The notes under the pieces are model-generated. The model did no database searches and was not told where the DNA came from. It saw only the letters and a program-made list of their open reading frames with translations. The translations under genes and the position numbers were made by a program. Positions 1-5,241 of a stretch of DNA of 5,241 nucleotides are shown in pieces. Origin of the DNA: Bacillota bacterium (lineage in GTDB: Bacteria > Bacillota > Bacilli > Alicyclobacillales > Alicyclobacillaceae); NCBI GenBank assembly GCA_021816665.1, contig JAKAXI010000173.1:1-5241 (forward strand), read 5' to 3'. The first letter of the stretch is position 1. The number at the start of each line of letters is the position of its first letter.

Positions 1-729
1 TCTCGCGTCGATCTTTGCCACCGCGACGTTCTTGTTCACGACGTCGCGCGACAGAGCGACAAACGTTTCCCGTTCCCACGCTTCTTGGCCAAACGCTCGC
101 ACCACGCGCACGCCGGTGATATGCTCTTGCACCCGGTCGTTGATGTCTGAGAACGCTGCCTGTGCCTTCTCAAACCGCTCGTGCAGTTGCCGACCGTAAT
201 AAGACATGGCTACGGCGATAACTGGTAGGGGTAAGAGGGAGAGCAACGTCAGTTTCCAGTTGATCAAGACTGCCATCGTCACAATGACGACGGTTCCAGT
301 GGCAATCGAGTCGACGAGCGTCAAAATGCCGTCGCCGGCCGTCTCCTGAACGGCTTGCACGTCGTTGGTCGAGTGTGCCATGAGGTCGCCGATGCGCTTT
401 TGGTGATAGAATCGGGGCGACATCTTGGTGAAGTGTTCATAGAGTTGGCGTCGCAATTCAGTCGCGAGTTGAATTGACCCGCCAAACAGGTAGATCCGCC
501 ACCAGTAGCGCAGAACATACGTGAGAGCTGCTGTGATAGCAATAGCGCCGATACCTTCCCACAGATGAGCCATTGTCAGTGAGCGGGACCCAAACTGGTT
601 GACCAGAATACCCACCACTCGTGGTGGGACAAGTCCGATGATTGAGACTATAACAAGCATTGAGATACCGCTGATGTACTTATATCGGTGTTCCTTAAAA
701 AACCACATGAGGTCGCGAAAGACTCGCAC
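1..729 (-). CDS. ABC exporter subunit, YheI/BmrC-like, partial (N-terminal membrane half)
   Basis: This is the first 243 residues of a type IV ABC exporter (fused membrane domain plus ATPase). The rest lies beyond the left edge. Such proteins pump drugs, lipids or peptides out of the cytoplasm as dimers. I read the open frame from the reverse strand: it starts at GTG (727-729), follows an in-frame TGA (745-747), and has AAAGGA (738-743) 8 nt ahead. Hydrophobic segments lie near residues 20-42, 57-81, 137-157 and 160-178, the first four of the usual six helices. RIGDLMAHSTND (112-123) and VQEHITGVRVVRAFGQE (200-216) are the conserved intracellular-loop motifs of this family. The wording most resembles B. 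subtilis YheI (BmrC), which pairs with YheH (BmrD) as a heterodimeric multidrug exporter, so a partner gene is expected further left. The ATPase domain, and therefore which half-transporter this is, cannot be seen. Family assignment is firm; the substrate is unknown. Confidence 0.9.
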   Translation of the reverse strand, partial: MRVFRDLMWFFKEHRYKYISGISMLVIVSIIGLVPPRVVGILVNQFGSRSLTMAHLWEGIGAIAITAALTYVLRYWWRIYLFGGSIQLATELRRQLYEHFTKMSPRFYHQKRIGDLMAHSTNDVQAVQETAGDGILTLVDSIATGTVVIVTMAVLINWKLTLLSLLPLPVIAVAMSYYGRQLHERFEKAQAAFSDINDRVQEHITGVRVVRAFGQEAWERETFVALSRDVVNKNVAVAKIDAR

Positions 730-737
730 CTTTATCG

Positions 738-743
738 TCCTTT
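738..743 (-). promoter_or_regulatory. Ribosome binding site of the ABC exporter gene
   Basis: AAAGGA on the minus strand sits 8 nt before GTG (727-729). The in-frame stop just upstream (745-747) excludes any longer start, so this site fixes GTG as the initiation codon in preference to the ATG at residue 8. Confidence 0.75.
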
Positions 744-782
744 CTCAAAGGGGTTCGGGGTTTGCATCAAGTGGCAAATAGA

Positions 783-807
783 GCCCTGGTCAGTCGGCAA
801 CCAGGGC
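783..807 (-). terminator. Possible weak intrinsic terminator or attenuator between oxidoreductase and ABC gene
   Basis: A perfect 8-bp inverted repeat (783-790 with 800-807, GCCCTGGT/ACCAGGGC) has a 9-nt loop. It lies in the 142-bp gap after the oxidoreductase stop. Read on the minus strand, the stem is followed by TCTATTTG, a poor U-tract, so termination would be partial at best. If it works, the two minus-strand genes are only loosely coupled. No convincing promoter for the ABC gene was seen between the hairpin and its ribosome binding site. Confidence 0.45.
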
Positions 808-871
808 GTGCTGGAAAATGTGGGGGAGTCGAGTCACGAGGAGGAGAGAGCGATCCAACCCGCGCGTGATT

Positions 872-1888
872 CTACTCAGACTGCGCCACCTTCACCAATT
901 GCTTGCCGATGTTGTCTCCTCGGAACAGGCCGAGGAACGCCTCTGGCACGCGATTAAACCCTTCTATCACCGACTCGCGGTATTTGATGTTTCCGTTGGC
1001 CACCCACGTGGCAAGTCGCTTGATTGCTTCAGAGAAGCGGGGGGCGTAGTCGGAAACAATAAACCCTTTCATCAGCGCGCGATGAACGACCAACTGTGCC
1101 AGAAGGCGCGGGCCCATTTCTGCCTTCGTCGCGTTGTATAGAGCAATTTGTCCACACATCGCGATGCGAGCCCCGTCGTTGATGCGCATCAGCACTGCAT
1201 CGGTAACCTCGCCGCCGACGTTGTCGAAGTACACGTCGACTCCTTGCGGGCAAACTTCTTTCAGTGCCAGGCCCACGTTTTGCGTGTGGTAGTTGATCGC
1301 GCCGTCGAACCCAAGTTCGTCCGTCAAGTACGAAGTTTTCTCGTCGGACCCTGCGATGCCAACGACTCGGCAGCCGCACAGCTTCGCGATCTGCCCAACC
1401 ACGGTGCCCACTGCTCCGGCAGCTCCCGAGACTACCACTGTTTCGCCGGGTTTTGGCTGCCCGATGTCAAAGAGTCCGAAGTAGGCCGTGATGCCCGTGA
1501 TGCCCAGTACACTGAGCGCAGCGGTCACGGGCCCTTGTGCCGGGTTCAACTTGCGCAGCCCGTGTCCGTCGCTGACGCCATAGAGACGCCACGGAAGATG
1601 CCCGGCTACGATGTCGCCTGTGGCATACTCGGAGTGGCGAGACTCGACAACCTCCGCAATCACGTCACCATCCATCACATGGTCGAGTTGAAACGGTGGG
1701 ACGTACGACTTGACATCGTTCATTCGCCCGCGCATGTACGGGTCTACCGAAATGTACATCGTTTTCAAAAGTACCTGGCCGTCATTCGCTACAGGCAGGT
1801 CAACATCGACAAAGGCGAAGTTCTCGCGGGTCGGCATGCCAACCGGTCGACTCGCCAAACGGATTTCTTGGTTGTGATTCATGGACAT
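872..1888 (-). CDS. NADP-dependent oxidoreductase, zinc-free MDR family (YfmJ / prostaglandin reductase-like)
   Basis: This complete gene encodes 338 residues, the normal family length. The family (leukotriene B4 dehydrogenase/prostaglandin reductase, bacterial CurA and YfmJ) uses NADPH to reduce the double bond of alpha,beta-unsaturated ketones and aldehydes in the cytoplasm. Visible signatures are YISVDPYMRGRM (45-56) in the N-terminal GroES-like domain, TGITAYFGL (131-139), the Rossmann loop SGAAGAVGTVVGQ (154-166), YFDNVGGE (220-227), and the C-terminal FRGDNIGKQLVKV (322-334). The zinc-ligand cysteines of classical alcohol dehydrogenases are absent, as expected. I chose ATG at 1886-1888 because GGGAGGGG (1894-1901) lies 5 nt ahead. 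A longer frame reaches 1918, but it would place this ribosome site inside the coding region. A second ATG at 1880-1882 is also possible. The gene diverges from ytxC and lies upstream of the exporter gene. A detoxification role is plausible; the physiological substrate is unknown. Confidence 0.92.
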   Translation of the reverse strand: MSMNHNQEIRLASRPVGMPTRENFAFVDVDLPVANDGQVLLKTMYISVDPYMRGRMNDVKSYVPPFQLDHVMDGDVIAEVVESRHSEYATGDIVAGHLPWRLYGVSDGHGLRKLNPAQGPVTAALSVLGITGITAYFGLFDIGQPKPGETVVVSGAAGAVGTVVGQIAKLCGCRVVGIAGSDEKTSYLTDELGFDGAINYHTQNVGLALKEVCPQGVDVYFDNVGGEVTDAVLMRINDGARIAMCGQIALYNATKAEMGPRLLAQLVVHRALMKGFIVSDYAPRFSEAIKRLATWVANGNIKYRESVIEGFNRVPEAFLGLFRGDNIGKQLVKVAQSE

Positions 1889-1893
1889 CAAAT

Positions 1894-1901
1894 CCCCTCC
1901 C
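1894..1901 (-). promoter_or_regulatory. Ribosome binding site deciding the oxidoreductase start
   Basis: GGGAGGGG on the minus strand lies 5 nt (7 nt from its GGAGG-like core) before ATG 1886-1888. It favours the 338-residue product over the extended frame that starts at 1918. Confidence 0.75.
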
Positions 1902-1925
1902 GAGCAGTGCCGCCTCATATCGTCT

Positions 1926-1955
1926 ACTACAATGTAGCGTTGAAAACCCTGTCAC
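1926..1955 (-). promoter_or_regulatory. Candidate promoter of the oxidoreductase with overlapping palindrome
   Basis: On the minus strand GTGACA (1950-1955) is 18 nt from TGTAGT (1926-1931). They match the sigma-A -35 box at 5 of 6 and the -10 box at 4 of 6 positions. Transcription would start around 1919-1920, roughly 30 nt before the start codon. The odd-length palindrome CTACAATGTAG (1927-1937) covers the -10 box, where a repressor would be expected to bind. The boxes are weak and the call rests on pattern alone. Confidence 0.35.
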
Positions 1956-1989
1956 ATTCCCTCTCCCATCATAGCGATTCGGGATACAG

Positions 1990-2010
1990 CCTGTCCACTG
2001 TGTGGACGGG
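1990..2010. repeat. Inverted repeat / hairpin in the divergent intergenic region
   Basis: Positions 1990-1998 pair with 2002-2010 (core GTCCAC/GTGGAC, nine pairs including one G-T) around a 3-nt TGT loop. Neither strand has a T-run after the stem, so it is not an intrinsic terminator. It could be an operator or a structure in the ytxC 5' leader if transcription begins upstream. Confidence 0.5.
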
Positions 2011-2205
2011 ATGGAAAAAATCCGCACCTGCACAGGTCCGCTGTCACATACGCTGATTGCTTCTGGGGCATACGATTGCAGGATAGGGCTGGGGACACAC
2101 CTACTGTATGTCAGTCCGCACAACGGTGTGACAAGTTTGCCGGGTATATCCACATTTCCCTTCGTCCAATACTGTTAGACAGATAAGACTCGCCAGAGGG
2201 GACTG

Positions 2206-3084
2206 ATGCCGGTGAACAAACTAGAACTGCGATCTCAGATAGCGCCCGCAGCGCTCTCCCGAGGGCTTGTCGAAGCGGGATTTGTGGGCGCCCTGGCGGA
2301 AACGGACAGCGGGAGGGTCACGACGTGGTTTGAGCTCGCGGACACACTTCGCCTGGCGCAAACCATAGCGTGCTTTTTGCTGCAAGATTGGCTGTTCGCA
2401 TTCATTGAGCAGCGTCTGCAGGCGCTGTATGGCTTTCTCGACGACGAGGAGCGTGAGTACGTCGCCCTTCTGACCTTTCACGCACTGCGCAAGGAGCGGG
2501 ACGCAACCAGGGATCATGTAGTTGACAGTGTCGCGGAGATGGTGCGAAGCGCCTTGCTCGATGCAAGCGAGCGTAACCTGCCACTCTCCATTGACGCCTT
2601 GGTGCGGTTTCGGCTGCGCACTTCATTACAATCTGTCGAGCAAGCCGTAACGACAATGGTTGACCAGTTTCTATCCGATCGGGAATATGAAGAGTTTGTC
2701 GCCATGCTCCGCTACATGCTTGATCAGCAGCCAGCTCGCGAACAGGAACTGCACGTCTTCTGCGCTGACGAGCGCGTATGGATTTGTGACGCGGAAGGTA
2801 CTCTGGTCCGAGACGACGAAGTGTCAACGGCCGCTGCAGCAGCTTCCGAGGGGCACGAGGTCAACGGGGAGGACCTAGCGATGAGTATCCTCATCACCCG
2901 GTCACCTTGTAAAATCGTGATCCACGATATTACCTACGCAGCCCCTTGGCCGAGTTTTTCGGAGACGGTCGAGCGCGTGTTTCTCGAACGAGCAGAGCGC
3001 TGCCGGGATTGCTCGACGTGTAGTCGCTTGCTTGCGGCGGGTACGGACCGCCCGCACTTGGCAGACGCACCGGAGGGGAATTAG
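2206..3084 (+). CDS. ytxC: YtxC-family putative sporulation protein
   Basis: This complete gene encodes 292 residues, close to the usual ~280-290 for the YtxC-like family. The family is found in endospore formers and annotated as sporulation-associated; its biochemical role is unknown. I recognise it from the central segment around SIDALVRFRLRTSL (128-141), the following helix with YEEFVAMLRY (161-170), and a C-terminal cysteine cluster CRDCSTC (266-272). Location directly upstream of thrS matches the Bacillales arrangement. No signal peptide or membrane helix is apparent; the protein looks mostly helical and soluble. An alanine-rich, acidic stretch (about 203-223) probably forms a linker before the C-terminal part. 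AGAGGGG (2195-2201) precedes ATG 2206 by only 4 nt, so GTG at 2212, ten nt away, is a realistic alternative start. The promoter is unclear. No terminator follows the stop codon, so transcripts may run into the thrS leader. Confidence 0.8.
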   Translation: MPVNKLELRSQIAPAALSRGLVEAGFVGALAETDSGRVTTWFELADTLRLAQTIACFLLQDWLFAFIEQRLQALYGFLDDEEREYVALLTFHALRKERDATRDHVVDSVAEMVRSALLDASERNLPLSIDALVRFRLRTSLQSVEQAVTTMVDQFLSDREYEEFVAMLRYMLDQQPAREQELHVFCADERVWICDAEGTLVRDDEVSTAAAAASEGHEVNGEDLAMSILITRSPCKIVIHDITYAAPWPSFSETVERVFLERAERCRDCSTCSRLLAAGTDRPHLADAPEGN

Positions 3085-3098
3085 GCGGTTGACCAGCA

Positions 3099-3128
3099 TT
3101 GACACGCACACACTCGTTGGATTACGAT
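3099..3128 (+). promoter_or_regulatory. Sigma-A-type promoter of the thrS leader
   Basis: A perfect TTGACA (3099-3104) is followed after 18 nt by TACGAT (3123-3128), a 4-of-6 match to TATAAT. It begins 14 nt after the ytxC stop codon. The predicted transcription start, near 3135, is just upstream of the first T-box helix. This gives thrS its own regulated transcript of nearly 490 nt of leader before the start codon. Confidence 0.6.
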
Positions 3129-3151
3129 GCTGTCAAACTTTACAGTTGGCA

Positions 3152-3443
3152 TTGCGGGAAGACGCGCCGAGCTCAGACCACCGTGTCAGAGAGGAAACGC
3201 CAAGGCTGCAAGCGTTTCTCACGGAACTGAATTGGACACCACTTCCCAAGCCGTCGCTGGGGATCTCACTTCGCGAGTGGGTGAAACAGCAACCGGGGCG
3301 CACGTTATACGCGAATGAAGGATGGAGCCAGCCAACGTCCGTAGTCGAGCGACAGCGGAGTGGGTCATTGGGCTTCGTCGAATGTGGGTGGAACCACGGG
3401 AGCACGCCTCTCGTCCCTATGCGGACGGGGGGCTTTATTTTTG
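3152..3443 (+). promoter_or_regulatory. Threonine T-box riboswitch (tRNA-Thr sensing leader of thrS)
   Basis: A T-box leader binds tRNA directly and permits transcription when the tRNA is uncharged. The T-box core TGGGTGGAACCACG is at 3385-3398. Stem I is visible: the lower helix GGGAAG/CTTCCC (3156-3161/3242-3247), TCAG/CTGA (3173-3176/3227-3230), CCGTG/CACGG (3181-3185/3220-3224), and an upper arm AAACGC/GCGTTT (about 3195-3217) with GGCTGCAAG at its tip. The specifier codon is ACC (3238-3240): it is followed by one purine and then the lower helix, the canonical geometry. ACC reads threonine and agrees with the downstream gene. The antiterminator pairs GGG (3386-3388) with CCC (3415-3417) and ACGGGAG (3396-3402) with CTCTCGT (3408-3414). 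They flank the 7-nt bulge TGGAACC (3389-3395). UGGA predicts pairing to a tRNA end U73-C-C-A. A small hairpin (3265-3270/3276-3281) lies between stem I and the core. Confidence 0.93.
3406..3443 (+). terminator. Intrinsic terminator of the thrS T-box leader
   Basis: Positions 3406-3416 (GCCTCTCGTCC) pair without a break to 3423-3433 (GGACGGGGGGC) around the loop CTATGC, giving 11 pairs including two G-T. TTTATTTTTG (3434-3443) follows directly. The 5' strand of this stem overlaps the 3' strand of the antiterminator (3408-3417), so the two structures exclude each other, as a T-box switch requires. Confidence 0.92.
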
Positions 3444-3446
3444 TTT

Positions 3447-3502
3447 CAGGCAGTGTCTCGGCGCAGGCGCTAAAGCGAGCGCGCCGAAGACAGGGCTGCC
3501 TG
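3447..3502 (+). repeat. Long hairpin after the T-box terminator in the thrS leader
   Basis: CAGGCAG (3447-3453) pairs with CTGCCTG (3496-3502), GTCT (3455-3458) with AGAC (3488-3491), and CGGCGC (3459-3464) with GCGCCG (3481-3486). This makes a 17-bp interrupted stem with an internal loop and one bulged A; CGC/GCG (3468-3470/3475-3477) may close the tip. It starts 3 nt after the terminator T-run and has no T-run of its own, so it is not a second terminator. It is not a standard T-box part and its role is unknown. The remaining leader (3503-3602) shows only an imperfect direct repeat (3544-3560 and 3585-3599). Confidence 0.7.
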
Positions 3503-3602
3503 AAACCGGGTGAAAGGAAGGGCTACGCCGCAGCCATCTGACTGCTTGCTTGAAGACCAAGGGAAGAAACCCGACCCCCGGACCGCTTGTTCAGACCAAA
3601 AT

Positions 3603-3610
3603 GGAAGGAG
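3603..3610 (+). promoter_or_regulatory. Ribosome binding site of thrS
   Basis: GGAAGGAG is 9 nt before ATG 3620. It fixes that start; an ATG at 3601 is in another frame and precedes the site. Confidence 0.9.
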
Positions 3611-3619
3611 CAGAAAACC

Positions 3620-5241
3620 ATGTCAGTGGCACAACAAGTTAACATTCGTCTAAAAGATGGCTCGGAGCGAGCGTATGAGACGGGCTTCACGTTTGCAGAC
3701 GTTGCAACCGCCATCAGCCCGCGCCTCGGCAAAGAAGCGGTCGCCGCCAAAGTGAATGGGAAGGTACTCGACCTCTCGCGTACGCTCGACGCTGATGTCG
3801 ATGGGGCGGAGGTAGAACTCCTGACACTGCGCGACCCAGAGGGCGTCGACGTGATGCGTCACACCTGTGCGCACGTCATGGCACAGGCTGTCGCGCGGGT
3901 GTTCCCAGGGACAAAGTTCGCGATCGGACCGGTGATTGAGAACGGATTTTATTACGACTTTGCCGATCACGACTTTACACCAGAGGACTTCCCGAAAATC
4001 GAGGCCGAGATGCATGCGATTGTAAAGGCAGATTACCCGTTGGTGCGCCAGGTGATCAGCCGCGAAGAAGCACTTGAGATGTTTCGCGCGCGGGAGGACC
4101 GGTTTAAGGTCGAGATCATCAACGACTTGCCAGCCACAGAGACCATCACCATCTATCAACAAGGCGAGTTCATCGACCTCTGCCGTGGGCCGCATCTTCC
4201 CTCGACCGGCCGGATTAAAGCGTTTCAGCTGATGTCGATCGCGGGTGCGTACTGGCGGGGGGACTCTGACCGCGAGATGCTGACTCGGCTCTACGCGGTC
4301 GCGTTTGCGAAGGCAAGCGAACTCGATGAGTACTTGAAGCTGCTTGAAGAGGCTCGTCAGCGCGACCACCGCAAACTCGGTAAAGAACTCGGGATTTTCA
4401 TGCTGTCCAAGGAGGTCGGACAGGGGCTCCCATTGTGGTTGCCAAACGGAGCTAAAATTCGACGCACCATCGAGCGCTACATTGTCGACCTCGAAGAGCG
4501 GATGGGCTATCACCATGTGTATACGCCACACCTCGCGAGCGTCGAACTATATAAGACTTCGGGCCACTGGGATCACTACCACGAGGACATGTATCCGCCG
4601 ATGGAGATGGACAACGAACAACTCGTCCTACGGCCGATGAACTGCCCGCACCACATGATGATCTACAAGGCAGAAATGCGAAGCTACCGTGATCTGCCGC
4701 TTCGAATTGCGGAACTAGGCATGATGCATCGTTATGAGATGTCTGGTGCTCTCGCGGGATTACAGCGAGTGCGCGCGATGACGCTGAACGACGCGCACAT
4801 CTTCTGCCGTCCAGACCAAATTCAGAGTGAATTCACTCGTGTCGTGAAGCTGATCCAGCAAGTATACAAGGATTTTGGCATTGACGACTACTACTACCGC
4901 CTGTCGTACCGCGATGTGAACGACAAGGAAAAGTACGTGCAAAACGATGAGATGTGGGACATGGCGCAAGCGATGCTAAAGCAGGCGATGGACGATCTTG
5001 GCCTTGAGTATGTAGAGGCGGTGGGCGAAGCCGCTTTCTACGGGCCCAAGCTCGACGTGCAAGTGCGCACAGCGCTCGGCAAGGACGAGACACTGTCGAC
5101 TGTACAGCTCGACTTCCACCTACCGAACCAGTTTGACCTCGAGTACATTGGGGAGGACGGCAAGCCACACAGGCCGGTTGTGATCCATCGCGGTGTCGTC
5201 AGCACCATGGAGCGCTTCGTGGCGTTCTTGCTCGAGCAGTA
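3620..5241 (+). CDS. thrS: Threonyl-tRNA synthetase, partial (C-terminus beyond right edge)
   Basis: This class II synthetase attaches threonine to tRNA-Thr in the cytoplasm. The frame from ATG 3620 is open to the window end: 540 residues of roughly 640, with two bases of the next codon. Domains in order: TGS domain (about 1-70); editing domain (about 75-240) with HTCAH (81-85) and CRGPH (188-192), matching the HxxxH and CxxxH editing residues that remove mischarged serine; and the catalytic core from about 255. Catalytic signs are motif 2, [18 protein letters not shown] (370-387), and three presumed zinc ligands, C342 in NCPHH, H393 in NDAHIF and H523 in VIHRG. Motif 3 and the C-terminal anticodon-binding domain are largely or wholly missing, because the window ends just after [11 protein letters not shown]. 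No frameshift was found on translating the whole frame. Expression is controlled by the upstream threonine T-box. Identification is secure. Confidence 0.98.
   Translation, partial: MSVAQQVNIRLKDGSERAYETGFTFADVATAISPRLGKEAVAAKVNGKVLDLSRTLDADVDGAEVELLTLRDPEGVDVMRHTCAHVMAQAVARVFPGTKFAIGPVIENGFYYDFADHDFTPEDFPKIEAEMHAIVKADYPLVRQVISREEALEMFRAREDRFKVEIINDLPATETITIYQQGEFIDLCRGPHLPSTGRIKAFQLMSIAGAYWRGDSDREMLTRLYAVAFAKASELDEYLKLLEEARQRDHRKLGKELGIFMLSKEVGQGLPLWLPNGAKIRRTIERYIVDLEERMGYHHVYTPHLASVELYKTSGHWDHYHEDMYPPMEMDNEQLVLRPMNCPHHMMIYKAEMRSYRDLPLRIAELGMMHRYEMSGALAGLQRVRAMTLNDAHIFCRPDQIQSEFTRVVKLIQQVYKDFGIDDYYYRLSYRDVNDKEKYVQNDEMWDMAQAMLKQAMDDLGLEYVEAVGEAAFYGPKLDVQVRTALGKDETLSTVQLDFHLPNQFDLEYIGEDGKPHRPVVIHRGVVSTMERFVAFLLEQ

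Larger units (their letters stand above)
1919..2205. other. Divergent intergenic region between the oxidoreductase and ytxC
   Basis: No gene is supported here. Frames crossing it on either strand are antisense shadows with no ribosome binding site. It holds the candidate minus-strand promoter (1926-1955), a hairpin (1990-2010), a short inverted repeat ACCTG-CA-CAGGT (2026-2037), and three copies of TGTCACA or its complement (1950-1956, 2042-2048, 2127-2133). I could not find a convincing sigma-A promoter for ytxC. CATACGAT (2069-2076) resembles the -10 core CATANNNT of mother-cell sporulation sigma factors, but no good -35 partner was seen. Confidence 0.5.

Noticed and set aside
321..957. Several short frames on both strands
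   Set aside because: They overlap the ABC exporter membrane domain or the intergenic gap in wrong frames. The correct minus-strand frame from 729 to the edge has unmistakable family motifs.
1990..2010. Intrinsic terminator for a gene on either strand
   Set aside because: No T-run follows the stem in either direction, and no gene ends next to it.
1148..2056. Open frame of 302 residues on the plus strand
   Set aside because: It is antisense to the clearly recognisable oxidoreductase, a shadow that is common in GC-rich coding DNA. It has no ribosome site and no family resemblance.
3032..3541. Open frame of 169 residues on the plus strand between ytxC and thrS
   Set aside because: It overlaps the end of ytxC in another frame and runs through the T-box, terminator and hairpin. 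The protein is low-quality and has no recognisable family or good ribosome site.
3503..3619. A possible second, tandem T-box before thrS, as some threonine genes have
   Set aside because: No second T-box core, specifier loop or terminator T-run is present between the first terminator and the start codon.
3650..4531. Open frame of 293 residues on the minus strand
   Set aside because: It is antisense to thrS, whose motifs and frame are unambiguous over this span.
1..5241. A new defence, mobile or biosynthetic system
   Set aside because: The four coding regions belong to known families and none fits such a system. No terminal repeats, transposase, integrase, CRISPR repeats or tRNA-like attachment site were seen.

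Overview
The window looks like chromosomal DNA of a moderately GC-rich, endospore-forming Firmicute. The evidence is the pairing of a YtxC-family sporulation gene with thrS (an arrangement known from Bacillales), a threonine T-box leader, and purine-rich Shine-Dalgarno sites throughout. An Alicyclobacillus-like or related Bacillales genome fits best, but this is inferred from gene order and protein style, not from a database match.

Layout: positions 1-729 (minus strand) hold the N-terminal membrane half of an ABC exporter subunit resembling B. subtilis YheI/BmrC, cut by the left edge. Upstream of it on the same strand, 872-1888 encodes a complete zinc-free MDR-family NADP-dependent oxidoreductase. 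The 142-bp gap between them carries a possible terminator hairpin, so they may or may not be co-transcribed. A divergent intergenic region of about 0.3 kb (1889-2205) separates them from the plus-strand block. It contains a short palindrome on a candidate -10 element, a 9-bp stem hairpin, and three copies of TGTCACA/TGTGACA.

The plus-strand block is ytxC (2206-3084), a 535-nt gap, then thrS (3620 to beyond the right edge; 540 of an expected ~640 residues are present). The gap is mostly a regulatory leader: a sigma-A-like promoter (TTGACA, 18 nt, TACGAT), a T-box riboswitch with a threonine ACC specifier codon, and an 11-bp intrinsic terminator that competes with an antiterminator. A second strong hairpin of unknown role follows, and about 115 nt of leader remain before the ribosome binding site. 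The logic is that uncharged tRNA-Thr pairs with the specifier and the UGGA bulge, stabilises the antiterminator, and lets transcription reach thrS.

I found no mobile element, CRISPR array, tRNA or rRNA gene, toxin or defence system. The protein-coding content is ordinary core genome. The parts most worth a second look are non-coding: the post-terminator hairpin in the thrS leader and the repeated motifs between the two divergent genes.
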